A DNA stretch of 64,000 nucleotides from Saccharopolyspora indica. GTDB lineage: Bacteria > Actinomycetota > Actinomycetes > Mycobacteriales > Pseudonocardiaceae. Of this stretch, positions 16,673-26,549 are shown in pieces. The position numbers and the translations under genes were made by a program. The stretch's first letter is position 1, and each line of letters starts with the position of its first letter. Under the pieces are notes generated by a model. The model ran no database searches. It was not told where the DNA came from and saw nothing but the letters and a program-made list of their open reading frames with translations. The stretch spans positions 62,001-126,000 of the forward strand of contig NZ_JAQGLB010000010.1 of the NCBI RefSeq assembly GCF_027853965.1, in the 5' to 3' direction.

Positions 16673-17575
16673 GTGACGAGTGCTTCCAACGCCCTGGGTG
16701 GCGTGTTCCAGTTGACCGCGGACCGCCAGATCGGCCGGGTCGGGTTCGGCGCGATGCAGCTGGCCGGTCCCGGCGTGTTCGGTCCGCCCGCCGACCGCGA
16801 CCGGGCGGTCCGGGTGCTGCGGCGCGCCGTGGAGCTGGGCATCGACCACATCGACACCAGCGACTTCTACGGCCCGTGGGTGGTCAACGAGCTGATCGCC
16901 GAGGCGCTGCACCCCTACGCCGACGACCTCGTGCTCGCCACCAAGATCGGTGCCCACCGCGACCACGAGGGCGCGTGGCTGCCGCTGAACCACCCGGACG
17001 CGCTGCGCGCCCAGGTGCACGACAACCTGCGACGGCTGCGCCTGGAAGCGCTGGACCTGGTCTACCTGCGGCACACCGTGGACCGCGGGATCGCGCTGGC
17101 CGACCAGCTCGGCGCGCTGGCGGAACTGCGCGAGCAGGGCCTGGTGCGCGCCATCGGACTGTCCAACGTGTCCGTCGAGCAGTACGAGGAAGCCGAGCAG
17201 CACACCGAGATCGCCGCGGTGCAGAACCTCTACAACGTGGTCAACCGCACCGCGGCGGACCTGCTGGCGAAGACCGCCGAGTCGGGTGCGGCGTTCGTCC
17301 CGTTCTTCCCGCTGGGCTCCGGTTTCGCCGACAGCCGGGCGCGCGAGGACGACGTGCTGCGCGGGATCGCCGAGCGCCACGGCGCGACCCAGGCGCAGAT
17401 CTCGCTGGCCTGGCTGCTGCGCCGCGCCGACAACGTCCTGCTGATCCCGGGCACCTCCTCGCCGGAGCACCTGGAGGAGAACACCGCGGCGGCCACCGTC
17501 GAGCTCTCCGAAGCCGACATCACCGCGCTGAACGCGCTGGTCGCCGAAGGCGAAACCCTCGAAGAAGCCCACTGA
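16673..17575 (+). CDS. Aldo/keto reductase
   Basis: 300 residues from GTG 16673. The AKR catalytic tetrad is visible: Asp61 and Tyr66 (HIDTSDFYG), Lys91 (VLATKIG) and His134 (VYLRHTV). The C-terminal NADPH-binding segment includes LLIPGTSSPEHLEEN. The protein is an NADPH-dependent carbonyl oxidoreductase of unknown substrate. Flanked by family A palindromes on both sides (16577 and 17604). Confidence 0.92.
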   Translation: MTSASNALGGVFQLTADRQIGRVGFGAMQLAGPGVFGPPADRDRAVRVLRRAVELGIDHIDTSDFYGPWVVNELIAEALHPYADDLVLATKIGAHRDHEGAWLPLNHPDALRAQVHDNLRRLRLEALDLVYLRHTVDRGIALADQLGALAELREQGLVRAIGLSNVSVEQYEEAEQHTEIAAVQNLYNVVNRTAADLLAKTAESGAAFVPFFPLGSGFADSRAREDDVLRGIAERHGATQAQISLAWLLRRADNVLLIPGTSSPEHLEENTAAATVELSEADITALNALVAEGETLEEAH

Positions 17576-17603
17576 GTCAGCTCCGTTTCCACTGGTCAGG
17601 CCG

Positions 17604-17647
17604 CCGTGAGTGCTTTGGGGCGTGATAGCACCCCAAAACGCTCACGG
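17604..17647. repeat. Palindromic repeat family A, copy 3
   Basis: 44 bases, left arm CCGTGAGTGCTTTGGGG, centre CGTGATAGCA, right arm CCCCAAAACGCTCACGG. Between convergent genes; here it could end transcription from both sides. Confidence 0.85.
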
Positions 17648-17693
17648 CAGCCACCCGCGGAACCGCAGCGCCAGTTGCTCGCCCTGAGGCTGC

Positions 17694-18659
17694 TCACCGC
17701 GCCGACCGCTCGCGGAACGCGGTGCGGTAGGCGGTCGGCGTGGTGTCGACCCGGTCGGCGAAGTGGCGGCGCAGGGCCGCCGCGGAGCCGAACCCGGAGC
17801 GCGCGGCGACCTCCTCGACCAGGAGGTCCGTCGTCTCCAGGAGTTCCTGCGCGCGGTGCACCCGCGCCAGGACCAGCCACTGCAGCGGCGTCGTACCGGT
17901 GAGGTCCCGGAAGCGGCGGTTCAAGGTGCGCACGCTCATGCTCGCCTGCCGGGCGATCTCGGCCAGCGGCAGATCCCGGTGCAGGTTGTCGCGCATCCAG
18001 TCCATCGTGGGCCGGAGGCTGCCGCTCGGGAGCTCGTAGGAGATGAACTGCGCCTGCCCGCCCTCGCGGAACGCCGGCATCACGATCAGCCGGGCCGCGC
18101 GGGCGGCCAGGGCGGAACCGTGGTCCCGGCGGATCAGGTGCAGGCACAGGTCCACCCCGGCGCAGACCCCGGCCGAGGTGAGCACCTGCCCGTTGTCGAC
18201 GAACAGCACCGAGGGATCGACCTCGACCCGCGGGTAGGTCCCGGCCAGGTGCCGCGCGGCGTTCCAGTGCGTGGTGGCCCGCATGCCGTCCAGCAGTCCC
18301 GCCGCGGCGAGCACGAACGCGCCGGTGCAGATCGACGCGATCCGGGCGCCGCGCGCCGCGGCGTCGGTCAGCAGCTCCAGCACCTGCGGTGGCCACGGCC
18401 GGGTCCAGTCCTGCACGCCGGGCACCAGGATCGTGTCGGCCGAGGTGAGCTCGTCGAGCGCGAACGGCGCGGTGAGCTGGAAGCAGTCGGAGCCCACCGC
18501 GGTCACCCGGGTGCCGGGCGCGGCGCAGACCCGCACCTCGTAGGGGCTGTCCTGATCGGGCGGCCGGGCCGCCGCGAACACCTGGCACACCGTGGTCAGG
18601 TCGAAACCGACCACGCCGTCGACGGCGGCCACGCCCACCACGTGCATGGCCAGAAGCAT
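17694..18659 (-). CDS. GlxA-type transcriptional regulator (DJ-1/PfpI domain plus AraC HTH)
   Basis: 321 residues. Residues 1-185 form a DJ-1/PfpI-like domain with Cys111 in ASICTGAF, and residues 215-315 an AraC double helix-turn-helix (LPLAEIARQASMSVRTLNRR and VEEVAARSGFGSAAALRRHF). GlxA-family regulators are ligand-responsive activators or repressors. A second start four codons later (MHVVG, 18647) is possible. The divergent gene at 18719 encodes an exported DJ-1 protein with the same signature, so the pair is probably functionally linked. Confidence 0.92.
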   Translation of the reverse strand: MLLAMHVVGVAAVDGVVGFDLTTVCQVFAAARPPDQDSPYEVRVCAAPGTRVTAVGSDCFQLTAPFALDELTSADTILVPGVQDWTRPWPPQVLELLTDAAARGARIASICTGAFVLAAAGLLDGMRATTHWNAARHLAGTYPRVEVDPSVLFVDNGQVLTSAGVCAGVDLCLHLIRRDHGSALAARAARLIVMPAFREGGQAQFISYELPSGSLRPTMDWMRDNLHRDLPLAEIARQASMSVRTLNRRFRDLTGTTPLQWLVLARVHRAQELLETTDLLVEEVAARSGFGSAAALRRHFADRVDTTPTAYRTAFRERSAR

Positions 18660-18718
18660 ACGGAGAACGTCCTTTCCGGAGCTGTCGCCGCCCGGCGGCG
18701 AAGATCAGCATCGACGTC

Positions 18719-19417
18719 ATGGACAGACGATCACTCCTCCGGGCCGGTGCGGCCGTCACCGCGGCCGCCGCCGTCCCGGCCGCCACCGCGCAGGCCGAAC
18801 CCTTGCGGCGCAGCCCCTTCCGCGTGCACCTGCTGGTCTTCGACGGCGCCGACGACCTGGACTTCATCGCGCCCAACGAGGTCTTCCAGCACGCCGCGCA
18901 CACCGGGCCCCGCGTCGAGACCCGGCTCGTCACCGGTGCCGGGCCCGGCACCATCACCTCCGCGTTCGGCACCCGCATCGAGGCCGCCGGCTGGGCGCCG
19001 CACGAGGCCGATCTCATCGTGGTCGCCGGCGGCGGCTACGGGATGCCCGACGGGACGCCCGGCGTGCCGCAGGAGATCGAGCGCGGGCACCTCCCGGCCG
19101 CGTTGCGCGAGGCCCGGCGACCGGGCCTGGTGTTCGCCTCGGTGTGCACCGGCGCGATGCTGCTCTCGGCGGCCGGGATCACCCGTGGCCGACCGTGCAC
19201 GACGCACCACCTGGTGCAGGAGGACCTCGCGCAGCAGGGCGGCCGGATCATGCCGGGCCGGGTGGTCGACGACGGCGACCTGGTGACCTCCGGCGGCATC
19301 ACCTCCGGACTGGACCTGGCGCTCTGGCTGCTGGAGCGGAACTTCGGCGCACAGGTGGCGCTGGGCGTGGAGGCGGTCATGGAGTACGAGCGCCGGGGCG
19401 CCGTCTGGCGGCGTTAG
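18719..19417 (+). CDS. Exported DJ-1/PfpI-family protein
   Basis: 232 residues. The N terminus MDRRSLLRAGAAV has twin arginines, an alanine-rich core and cleavage near AQA (about residue 26), a Tat-type signal. The mature part is a DJ-1/PfpI domain with the nucleophile Cys143 in SVCTGAMLL and TTHH after it. Related cytoplasmic proteins include isonitrile hydratases and ThiJ-like proteins; an exported version is uncommon. A 10-bp hairpin 7 bases past the stop probably ends the transcript. Confidence 0.88.
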   Translation: MDRRSLLRAGAAVTAAAAVPAATAQAEPLRRSPFRVHLLVFDGADDLDFIAPNEVFQHAAHTGPRVETRLVTGAGPGTITSAFGTRIEAAGWAPHEADLIVVAGGGYGMPDGTPGVPQEIERGHLPAALREARRPGLVFASVCTGAMLLSAAGITRGRPCTTHHLVQEDLAQQGGRIMPGRVVDDGDLVTSGGITSGLDLALWLLERNFGAQVALGVEAVMEYERRGAVWRR

Positions 19418-19423
19418 GTGGAA

Positions 19424-19450
19424 GCCGGTCCCGCACCGGGCGGGACCGGC
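19424..19450 (+). terminator. Hairpin terminator of the DJ-1 gene
   Basis: Perfect 10-bp stem GCCGGTCCCG with a 7-base loop, beginning 7 bases after the TAG stop. Confidence 0.6.
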
Positions 19451-19601
19451 AGCCCCGCCGATCGGCGAGGACGCGGTAGCCCGGTGGGCTGAACGGCCGC
19501 CTCGATCGATACCGATCTTGCATCGTCACTACGCCTTGCGGGGCAGGGTGGTGTCACCCAGTAGTCTGGTCGCCACGCAACGGTGCGAATGCGAGGTGGA
19601 C

Positions 19602-20411
19602 GTGAGCGAACTGGCGAAGTGGGTGCCCGAGGGTGTCGACGAAGAAGTCCCCAGCGCGGCACGGCTCTACGACTACCTGCTCGGCGGCGCGCACAACTTC
19701 GCGGCGGATCGCGCACTCGCCGAGAAGTTCCTGACCGCGCTGCCCAGCGCGCGCGACGTGGCGCGGCTCAACCGCGCCTTCCTGCGCCGCGCCGTGGTCT
19801 TCATGGCCGAGCAGAGCGTGCGGCAGTTCCTCGACATCGGCTCGGGCATCCCGACGGTCGGCAACGTGCACGAGATCGCCCAGGCCGCCGATCCGCAGGC
19901 GCGCGTGGTCTACGTGGACTACGAATCGGTCGCCGTGGCGCACAGCCAGCTGCTGCTGGAGGGCAACGCGAACGCCACCATCCTGCAGGCGGACCTCACC
20001 CAGCCCGCGGCGATCCTGCAGCACCCGGAAACCCGGCGGCTGCTGGACTTCGACCGGCCGATCGGGCTGATCATGGCCGGGGTCTTCCACTTCGTGCCGC
20101 GCGAGGCCGACGCGCCGGCGATCATCGCCGGCTACCGCGACGCGCTGGCCCCCGGCAGCCACCTGGCGCTCTCGCACTTCACCGCCGACATCAGCCCGGA
20201 GGAGATGGCCGGCGTGGTCGAGGTGATGAAGCGCAGCGCCGACCCGATCCACACCCGCACGCACGCCGAGGTCACCGAGCTGTTCACCGGTTTCGAGCTG
20301 GTGGAGCCGGGTGTGGTCGGCACCGCCCTGTGGCGGTCGGACCGGCCGGAGCAGGCCGCCGACGAGCCCGGTGGCTCGCAGATCTACGCGGGGGTGGGGC
20401 GCAAGCCATGA
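19602..20411 (+). CDS. SAM-dependent methyltransferase, DUF574 family
   Basis: 269 residues if started at GTG 19602; GTG 19596 is two codons earlier and the frame stays open further back. Two family hallmarks are present: LYDYLLGGAHNFAADR near the N terminus and FLDIGSGIPTVGNVHE, the SAM-binding loop. DUF574 proteins are found in many copies in actinomycetes, often linked to morphological or regulatory operons; methyl acceptors are unknown. It precedes the PAS-GGDEF-EAL gene by 92 bases on the same strand. Confidence 0.88.
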   Translation: MSELAKWVPEGVDEEVPSAARLYDYLLGGAHNFAADRALAEKFLTALPSARDVARLNRAFLRRAVVFMAEQSVRQFLDIGSGIPTVGNVHEIAQAADPQARVVYVDYESVAVAHSQLLLEGNANATILQADLTQPAAILQHPETRRLLDFDRPIGLIMAGVFHFVPREADAPAIIAGYRDALAPGSHLALSHFTADISPEEMAGVVEVMKRSADPIHTRTHAEVTELFTGFELVEPGVVGTALWRSDRPEQAADEPGGSQIYAGVGRKP

Positions 20412-20503
20412 GGCGGTCCCGGGGGGCGCGAGCCGGTTCGACGAAGATGTCAGGAAAGGTGTGATTGGGGCGGACCGCCCGACGAGCGTGCTGGACGGTT
20501 GAG

Positions 20504-22696
20504 ATGAGCGAGGAAACGGCGGACGAGCCGCCGAGCGTGCTGGTTCCCCAGCGGCGCGATGCCGACTGGCGGGCCGAGGTCGCCCGGCGCTGGGCCGCGG
20601 AGCTGAGCACCGCCTCCTACATCCCGCTGGCCCGCGCGACCGTCGAGCAGGCGCTGGAAGACCTGGTCGAGCGCATCGTGGCGGCGCTGGACGATCCGTC
20701 CACCCTGGAGGAGACCGGCCGCGAGGTCGGAACCCGGCTGGTGGAGATGCACGCCACCGGCGAGAGCAGCCTGCCGCTGAGCCTGGACCTGCTCCGCGAC
20801 GCGCTGGTGCAGCGGTTCGGCGCCGACGACGTGCACCGGATGCTGGAGCTCGTCGCCGCGATCGCGGCCGGCTACGCCGCCGCGGACCGCGAGAGCACGT
20901 TCGTGCAGCAGGAGACGCTGAAGCGGGCGCTGCTGCGCTCGAAGCTCAAGGCCGACCGCGAGCTGGCGGCCAGCGAGGCGCGCTTCGGCGAGGTGTTCAC
21001 CACGACGCCGATCGGCGTCGCGATCAGCGACCTGCAGGGCAGGTTCGTCCAGGTCAACCCGGCGTGGGAGCACACGCTGGGCTACCAGGAGCAGGCCCTG
21101 ACGTCGATGACGATCCACGACCTGTTCCACCCCGAGGACGCCGAATACCTGTCGGCGGCGTACGGCGAGCTGGCCGAGGGCTGCGGCGCCAAGCGCCTCA
21201 GCGACCGCAAGCGCCTGCTGCGCGCCAACGGCGAGGAAGCGTGGGCGTACCTGGCGGTTTCGGTGCTGCGCGGCTCGGACGGCGCGCCCCGCCACTTCGT
21301 GACGATGGTCGAGGACATCACGGAGCTGCACATGCTGCAGGCCCGGTTCCGCTACCAGGCGCTGCACGACGTGCTGACCGCGCTGCCCAACCGGCAGTAC
21401 TTCTCCACCCGGCTGGAGACCGCGCTGGCCAACTTCCCGCGCGATTCCCGGATGACGCTCTACCACCTGGGCCTGGACGGGTTCGAGCTGATCAACGACG
21501 GTCTCGGCTACGAGGTCGGCGACCTGGTGATCAAGACGGTGGCGCGGCGGCTGGAGCAGCTGGTCGAGGACGAGGAGGCGCTGGTCGCGCGCTTCGGCGG
21601 CACCGAGTTCGCCATCCTGGTGTGGGAGCAGGAGAAGACCCCGAAGGTCCCCGAGGTCGTCAAGATGATCAACGACCTGCTCGCCGAGCCCGTCTACGTC
21701 GGCGACCAGGGCATCGCGGCATCGGCGAGCGTCGGCGTGGTGCAGCGGCAGGTGGCCGAGGCGGAAGCGTCGAACATGCTGTGGGCCGCCGACGTCGCGC
21801 TGCGGCGCGCGGAAGCGTCGAACATGCTGTGGGCCGCCGACGTCGCGCTGCGGCGCGCGGAAGCGGCGGGCAAGCGGCAGTGGGCGCTGTTCGACCCGGA
21901 CCGGGCACCGGAGGAGCGCATAGAGTCCAAGCTGGCCGCGGTGATGCCGGGCGGCCTGGAGCAGGGCGAGTTCGACGTGGTCTACCGCCCGCTGGTGCGC
22001 CTCGACGGCTCCGGCGTGATCGCGCTGGAAGCAGGGCTCCGCTGGGACACCAGCGAGAACGGCACGCTGGAGCACGAGGAGTGCCTGCGCCTGGCGGAGC
22101 GCTCCGGCGTGACGCTGTCCCTGCGCGACTGGATGGTGGCCAGCGCCTGGGAGCAGCTGCGCGAGTGGCACGCCGACGGGCACCGGGTGCAGCTGAACGT
22201 CGCCCTGAGCCCGAACCAGGGCCAGGATCCCGACCTGGCGGCGGTGATCCACCGGGTCCTGGACACCGGTGACGTCGACCCGGGCTGGTTGCGGCTGTGC
22301 CTGCCGATGGTGGCGATCAGCGGCGACAACGAGGAGACCCGCGACAACATCCGATTCCTCGGCAGTCGCGGGATAAGGACCTCGCTGCACGACTTCCAGG
22401 GCTCCGCGGAAGAACTGCGGCTGCTGCGCGAGCTCCCGGTGGACGCGGTGCGCCTGGCCGACGAGCTGGTCTCGATACTGCACAACGCGGAATCCCCGGA
22501 CCTCCCGGAAGTGCAGGCGATCCGCAGCCTGGTCCCGCTGACCAGAGCCTGCGGCGCGCAGCTGTGGGTCGCAGGCGTGGAAACGGAGCAGCAGGCCGAG
22601 TCCTGGCGCGAAATCGGCTGCGAGGTGGCATCAGGCCCCCGCTTCGGCGGACCCCTGTGCTCCTTCGACGTCTCGGACTTCCTCCGCGAGCACTGA
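20504..22696 (+). CDS. PAS-GGDEF-EAL protein with degenerate catalytic motifs
   Basis: 730 residues from ATG 20504. Order: a helical N-terminal sensor (about 15-155), PAS domain (about 160-285, FVQVNPAWEHTLGY and the PAC end FVTMVEDITE), GGDEF-like domain (about 290-455) and EAL-like domain (about 470-725). The cyclase motif reads GGTEF near residue 365, and the phosphodiesterase motif reads EAGLRW near 508; LEITE, DDFGTG and LKID equivalents have also lost key acids. The protein is probably a cyclic-di-GMP receptor or scaffold and not an enzyme. An exact 48-base tandem duplication inserts 16 residues into the end of the GGDEF-like domain. Confidence 0.9.
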   Translation: MSEETADEPPSVLVPQRRDADWRAEVARRWAAELSTASYIPLARATVEQALEDLVERIVAALDDPSTLEETGREVGTRLVEMHATGESSLPLSLDLLRDALVQRFGADDVHRMLELVAAIAAGYAAADRESTFVQQETLKRALLRSKLKADRELAASEARFGEVFTTTPIGVAISDLQGRFVQVNPAWEHTLGYQEQALTSMTIHDLFHPEDAEYLSAAYGELAEGCGAKRLSDRKRLLRANGEEAWAYLAVSVLRGSDGAPRHFVTMVEDITELHMLQARFRYQALHDVLTALPNRQYFSTRLETALANFPRDSRMTLYHLGLDGFELINDGLGYEVGDLVIKTVARRLEQLVEDEEALVARFGGTEFAILVWEQEKTPKVPEVVKMINDLLAEPVYVGDQGIAASASVGVVQRQVAEAEASNMLWAADVALRRAEASNMLWAADVALRRAEAAGKRQWALFDPDRAPEERIESKLAAVMPGGLEQGEFDVVYRPLVRLDGSGVIALEAGLRWDTSENGTLEHEECLRLAERSGVTLSLRDWMVASAWEQLREWHADGHRVQLNVALSPNQGQDPDLAAVIHRVLDTGDVDPGWLRLCLPMVAISGDNEETRDNIRFLGSRGIRTSLHDFQGSAEELRLLRELPVDAVRLADELVSILHNAESPDLPEVQAIRSLVPLTRACGAQLWVAGVETEQQAESWREIGCEVASGPRFGGPLCSFDVSDFLREH
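21761..21856 (+). repeat. Exact 48-bp in-frame tandem duplication
   Basis: Two identical 48-base units (21761-21808 and 21809-21856), followed by the first nine bases of a third, encode EASNMLWAADVALRRA twice. Zero mismatches imply a recent event. It extends the last helix of the GGDEF-like fold by about four turns without breaking the frame. Confidence 0.95.
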
Positions 22697-22699
22697 CCC

Positions 22700-22748
22700 G
22701 GTGAAGGGCACCTTTAGGCAACTTACTTGCTAAAAGGTGCCCTTCACC
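22700..22748. repeat. Palindromic repeat family C, copy 1
   Basis: 49 bases: arms GGTGAAGGGCACCTTT and its exact complement around a 17-base centre that can pair further (GCAA with TTGC). Four bases after the stop of the GGDEF-EAL gene. Copies 2 and 3 are at 53447 and 57785. Confidence 0.85.
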
Positions 22749-22754
22749 GCAACC

Positions 22755-22942
22755 CGACCGAGCAGGGCGAAGCTGCCGGAGAGCGATTCGTGGAGCCCTT
22801 CGTCGAACGGCAGGACGTGCATTTCGACGTTCGCACGTTCGCCCATGTCCAGCAGGTGAGTCGACTGCTTTGCTGCAACGGCCTTGGTCTTGACGCAGCG
22901 GTGCAGGGCGGCTTCGGAGATCACGGCGACGAGGTGCAGCTC
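22755..22942 (-). pseudogene. Remnant of a DUF5753 (XRE-type regulator) gene
   Basis: A minus-strand frame reads ELHLVAVISEAALHR, then HLLDMGERANVEMHVLPF and LSGSFALL. These match the middle of the DUF5753 domain seen intact in the XRE regulator at 56702 (TLHAVIAEEALHR, VNLQVLPFSAGAHAGS). No helix-turn-helix precedes it and no proper C terminus follows; homology ends about where the family C palindrome begins. No start codon or ribosome site serves it. The decayed copy lies in a 550-base gap with no other gene. Confidence 0.55.
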
Positions 22943-23154
22943 CGGCGGCCGACATCGTCTCCGCGAACCGGCCGTGATCTGCGGAGGCCTGGCCGATGAC
23001 CTGGAAACACGACTGCTGCCACGAGCTGAGATCGGATTGCTGTTCGGCACACCCGATCTCATGACCTGGCACCCGTGGACGCTGCGCCGCGTCCACGGGG
23101 GATTGCAGAAGCTGTAGAGCTCGGCGGGGGCACCGTGACCGAACCAGGCAAGGG

Positions 23155-23198
23155 CCGTGAGCACTTTCTGGTGCTATAACCCCAGAAACCACTCACGG
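23155..23198. repeat. Palindromic repeat family A, copy 4
   Basis: 44 bases, left arm CCGTGAGCACTTTCTGG, right arm CCAGAAACCACTCACGG, with the conserved GCTATA centre. It is the most diverged copy, yet changes in the two arms are largely compensated. It lies 50 bases beyond the stop of the convergent membrane-protein gene. Confidence 0.85.
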
Positions 23199-23247
23199 GC
23201 CCGTCGCGCACGAGTGGCGACCTTCGCGGGGTGGGCGGATCCGGTGG

Positions 23248-23781
23248 TCACTCGGAGGCATCGGGAGCGCGCGCGACGGCGTCCCGGATCTTTTCGCGGA
23301 CGAGGTCGAGGAAGGCGCTGTCGGCGGGTGCCGAGTACGCCATCGTCGGATCCGGGTAGATGACGACGTCCAGTCGTTCTCCGGCGGCGGAGGCCACGGA
23401 CAGCCCGGCCGACATGCGCGCGACGTTGGTCTTCACCGTGGCCGGTGCAACGTCGGCGCCAGGACTGGGAAAGGTCTGCTTCCGCACCGGCTGGCCGAGA
23501 CCGACCTTCCACAGCGAGACCGCGACTCGGTCGACGCTGAGGATGAATCCGGCGAAGCTCCGCAGGCCCAGCGTTGGGCGGCACAGAAAGGCGAGGCCGT
23601 TCTGGCGCAGCGCTGCCAAGGCCCTGCGCTGGTTCCGGACCACGAGCCGCCCGTAGATCACCAGCGCGAGCAGCAGCAGAAGCGCCATCGCCACGACCAA
23701 GATCAGGAAGGCGTACATCGACCGACTGTAACCCGGCGGGGAAGGTGCATCACCGGTCGATCCAGGGGAAGTCGATGCCAT
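23248..23781 (-). CDS. Single-pass membrane protein of unknown function
   Basis: 177 residues from 23781, or 156 if the internal Met at 23718 (MYAFLILVV) is used; neither has a strong ribosome site. One transmembrane helix (YAFLILVVAMALLLLLALVI) is followed by a basic stretch and a cytoplasmic or outer domain of about 120 residues with no known motif (IYPDPTMAYSAPADSAFLDL near the end). No link to neighbours is evident. Confidence 0.6.
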   Translation of the reverse strand: MASTSPGSTGDAPSPPGYSRSMYAFLILVVAMALLLLLALVIYGRLVVRNQRRALAALRQNGLAFLCRPTLGLRSFAGFILSVDRVAVSLWKVGLGQPVRKQTFPSPGADVAPATVKTNVARMSAGLSVASAAGERLDVVIYPDPTMAYSAPADSAFLDLVREKIRDAVARAPDASE

Positions 23782-23834
23782 GCCTCTGGTGACCGTGCGC
23801 GAGGCGGCCGCCGTGCGTGCAGTGCTGGCGTGGG

Positions 23835-24827
23835 TCAGCCGTCGTTCGCGGGTAGGAAGTTGAGCGCTTCTCGGAGGTTCTGCTCGGCGATCGCTCGCAT
23901 GGCGTCGCGGTCGGGGAAGTCGCCGTCGAGGAGGCGCAGCGGACCGGCGACGAGGGACAGGCGCATCGCCAGCGCGTAGAACGTCAAGCGCTGTTCGTCG
24001 AGGTCACGGGTTTCCAACCACCGGTAGTGCTCGCCGAAGCGCAGGCGCAGGAACGCGTGCTCCCACTCGACGTCGAAGAACATCACGCCCTCGATGTCGA
24101 TGAGGACCGGTCGCCCGTGGGCGTCCACCAGCACGTGATCCGGGCCGAGCTCTCCGTGGATCAGCCCGTGCTGCGAGCGCGGGCGCACCGCGGCCGCCAG
24201 TTCGCGGAGCACAACCTCCAGCTGGTCGCGAGGATGCGCGATCCGCGTGTCGCGGGCGGCGGCTTCGGCGAGATCAGCGAGGGCGCGGCTCAGGATGACC
24301 TGCTCGCACGAGTCGCCCTCTGACGCGCCGCCCTCGTCGAGCAGGGCGATCTTTCCGAAGCGGGAACCACGGTGCTCGTGCATCGCATCGAGCGCCTCGG
24401 CGAGTAGCGCCATGGTCGTTCCCGCGCTGCGCGGCTCTTCGTGGAGCAGTGCTTCCAGATCCTTGCCGGGCACGTCCTCGACCACCGCGATGTCGGCCGG
24501 GTAGTGGCGCCGGCTCCGGTCGATCAGATGGATTCCGGGCGTGCGGATCCCCAGGGCGTCCAGGCGCCGGTGGGCTGCTTCGAAGAGATCGATCCCGGTT
24601 GCGGGGGAGAGCGGGTCCGCGCGGTTCTCGGGCTGCTCGGTCGGCCAGTAGTTCTCGGCATCGGCCCAGATGTAGGCGATCGCGGTGGCGCCGTCGTCGG
24701 AGGTGAGGCGGTACACGCCCTTCTTGCTGCCGCCTCTGAGCCGCGCGACGTCGGCGAGGCGGTGGCCGGGCCCCAGCGCCGCGCGCGCGACGTCCGTCAG
24801 GTGATCTCGCGTGGCAGTTCTGCGCAC
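23835..24827 (-). CDS. APH-fold phosphotransferase
   Basis: 330 residues with the aminoglycoside-phosphotransferase/choline-kinase fold. The catalytic loop reads HGELGPDHV (His224, Glu226), where most APH enzymes have Asp in the third position, and the metal-binding segment reads LIDIEGVMFFDVEWEHAF. N-terminal RLRGGSKKGVYRL corresponds to the nucleotide loop. Similar HGE variants form a common actinomycete subgroup annotated only as phosphotransferase. Role may be modification of a small molecule or antibiotic; not deducible. Confidence 0.82.
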   Translation of the reverse strand: MRRTATRDHLTDVARAALGPGHRLADVARLRGGSKKGVYRLTSDDGATAIAYIWADAENYWPTEQPENRADPLSPATGIDLFEAAHRRLDALGIRTPGIHLIDRSRRHYPADIAVVEDVPGKDLEALLHEEPRSAGTTMALLAEALDAMHEHRGSRFGKIALLDEGGASEGDSCEQVILSRALADLAEAAARDTRIAHPRDQLEVVLRELAAAVRPRSQHGLIHGELGPDHVLVDAHGRPVLIDIEGVMFFDVEWEHAFLRLRFGEHYRWLETRDLDEQRLTFYALAMRLSLVAGPLRLLDGDFPDRDAMRAIAEQNLREALNFLPANDG

Positions 24828-24870
24828 CGCCGCCTCCTGTGCATCGACCGCCGACCGATCTTAGGAGAAG

Positions 24871-24908
24871 ACGAGCAGGGCCCCGCCAGCTGGCGGGGCC
24901 CTGCTCGT
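24871..24908 (-). terminator. Strong hairpin terminator of the LVIVD-repeat gene
   Basis: A perfect palindrome: arm ACGAGCAGGGCCCCGCC and its complement around AGCT. It lies 12 bases past the stop of the LVIVD-repeat gene and upstream of the phosphotransferase gene, insulating the two. Confidence 0.8.
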
Positions 24909-24920
24909 CAGGTCAGCGGG

Positions 24921-26354
<1,434 letters not shown>

Positions 26355-26549
26355 GACCAATCCACCCCTGTTGCTCGGGTCGGTCGCAGCTGCGACCAGC
26401 GGTGTCGAGAACACCGCCGCCGATCAGTATTGTTTTGCCCGGTTCTGGACCCAATAGGCCAGTTGGCGGCTTTTCCAGCTGGATCCCACCAGGCGGACGC
26501 GTTGTGCGCGGCGGCTCCGGTGGGTTAAGGACGACGACAGGAGGACTCG

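Noticed and set aside
22884..23117. Plus-strand 77-codon frame in the gap after the GGDEF-EAL gene
   Set aside because: It lacks a ribosome site and lies opposite the DUF5753 remnant, which explains its coding-like composition.
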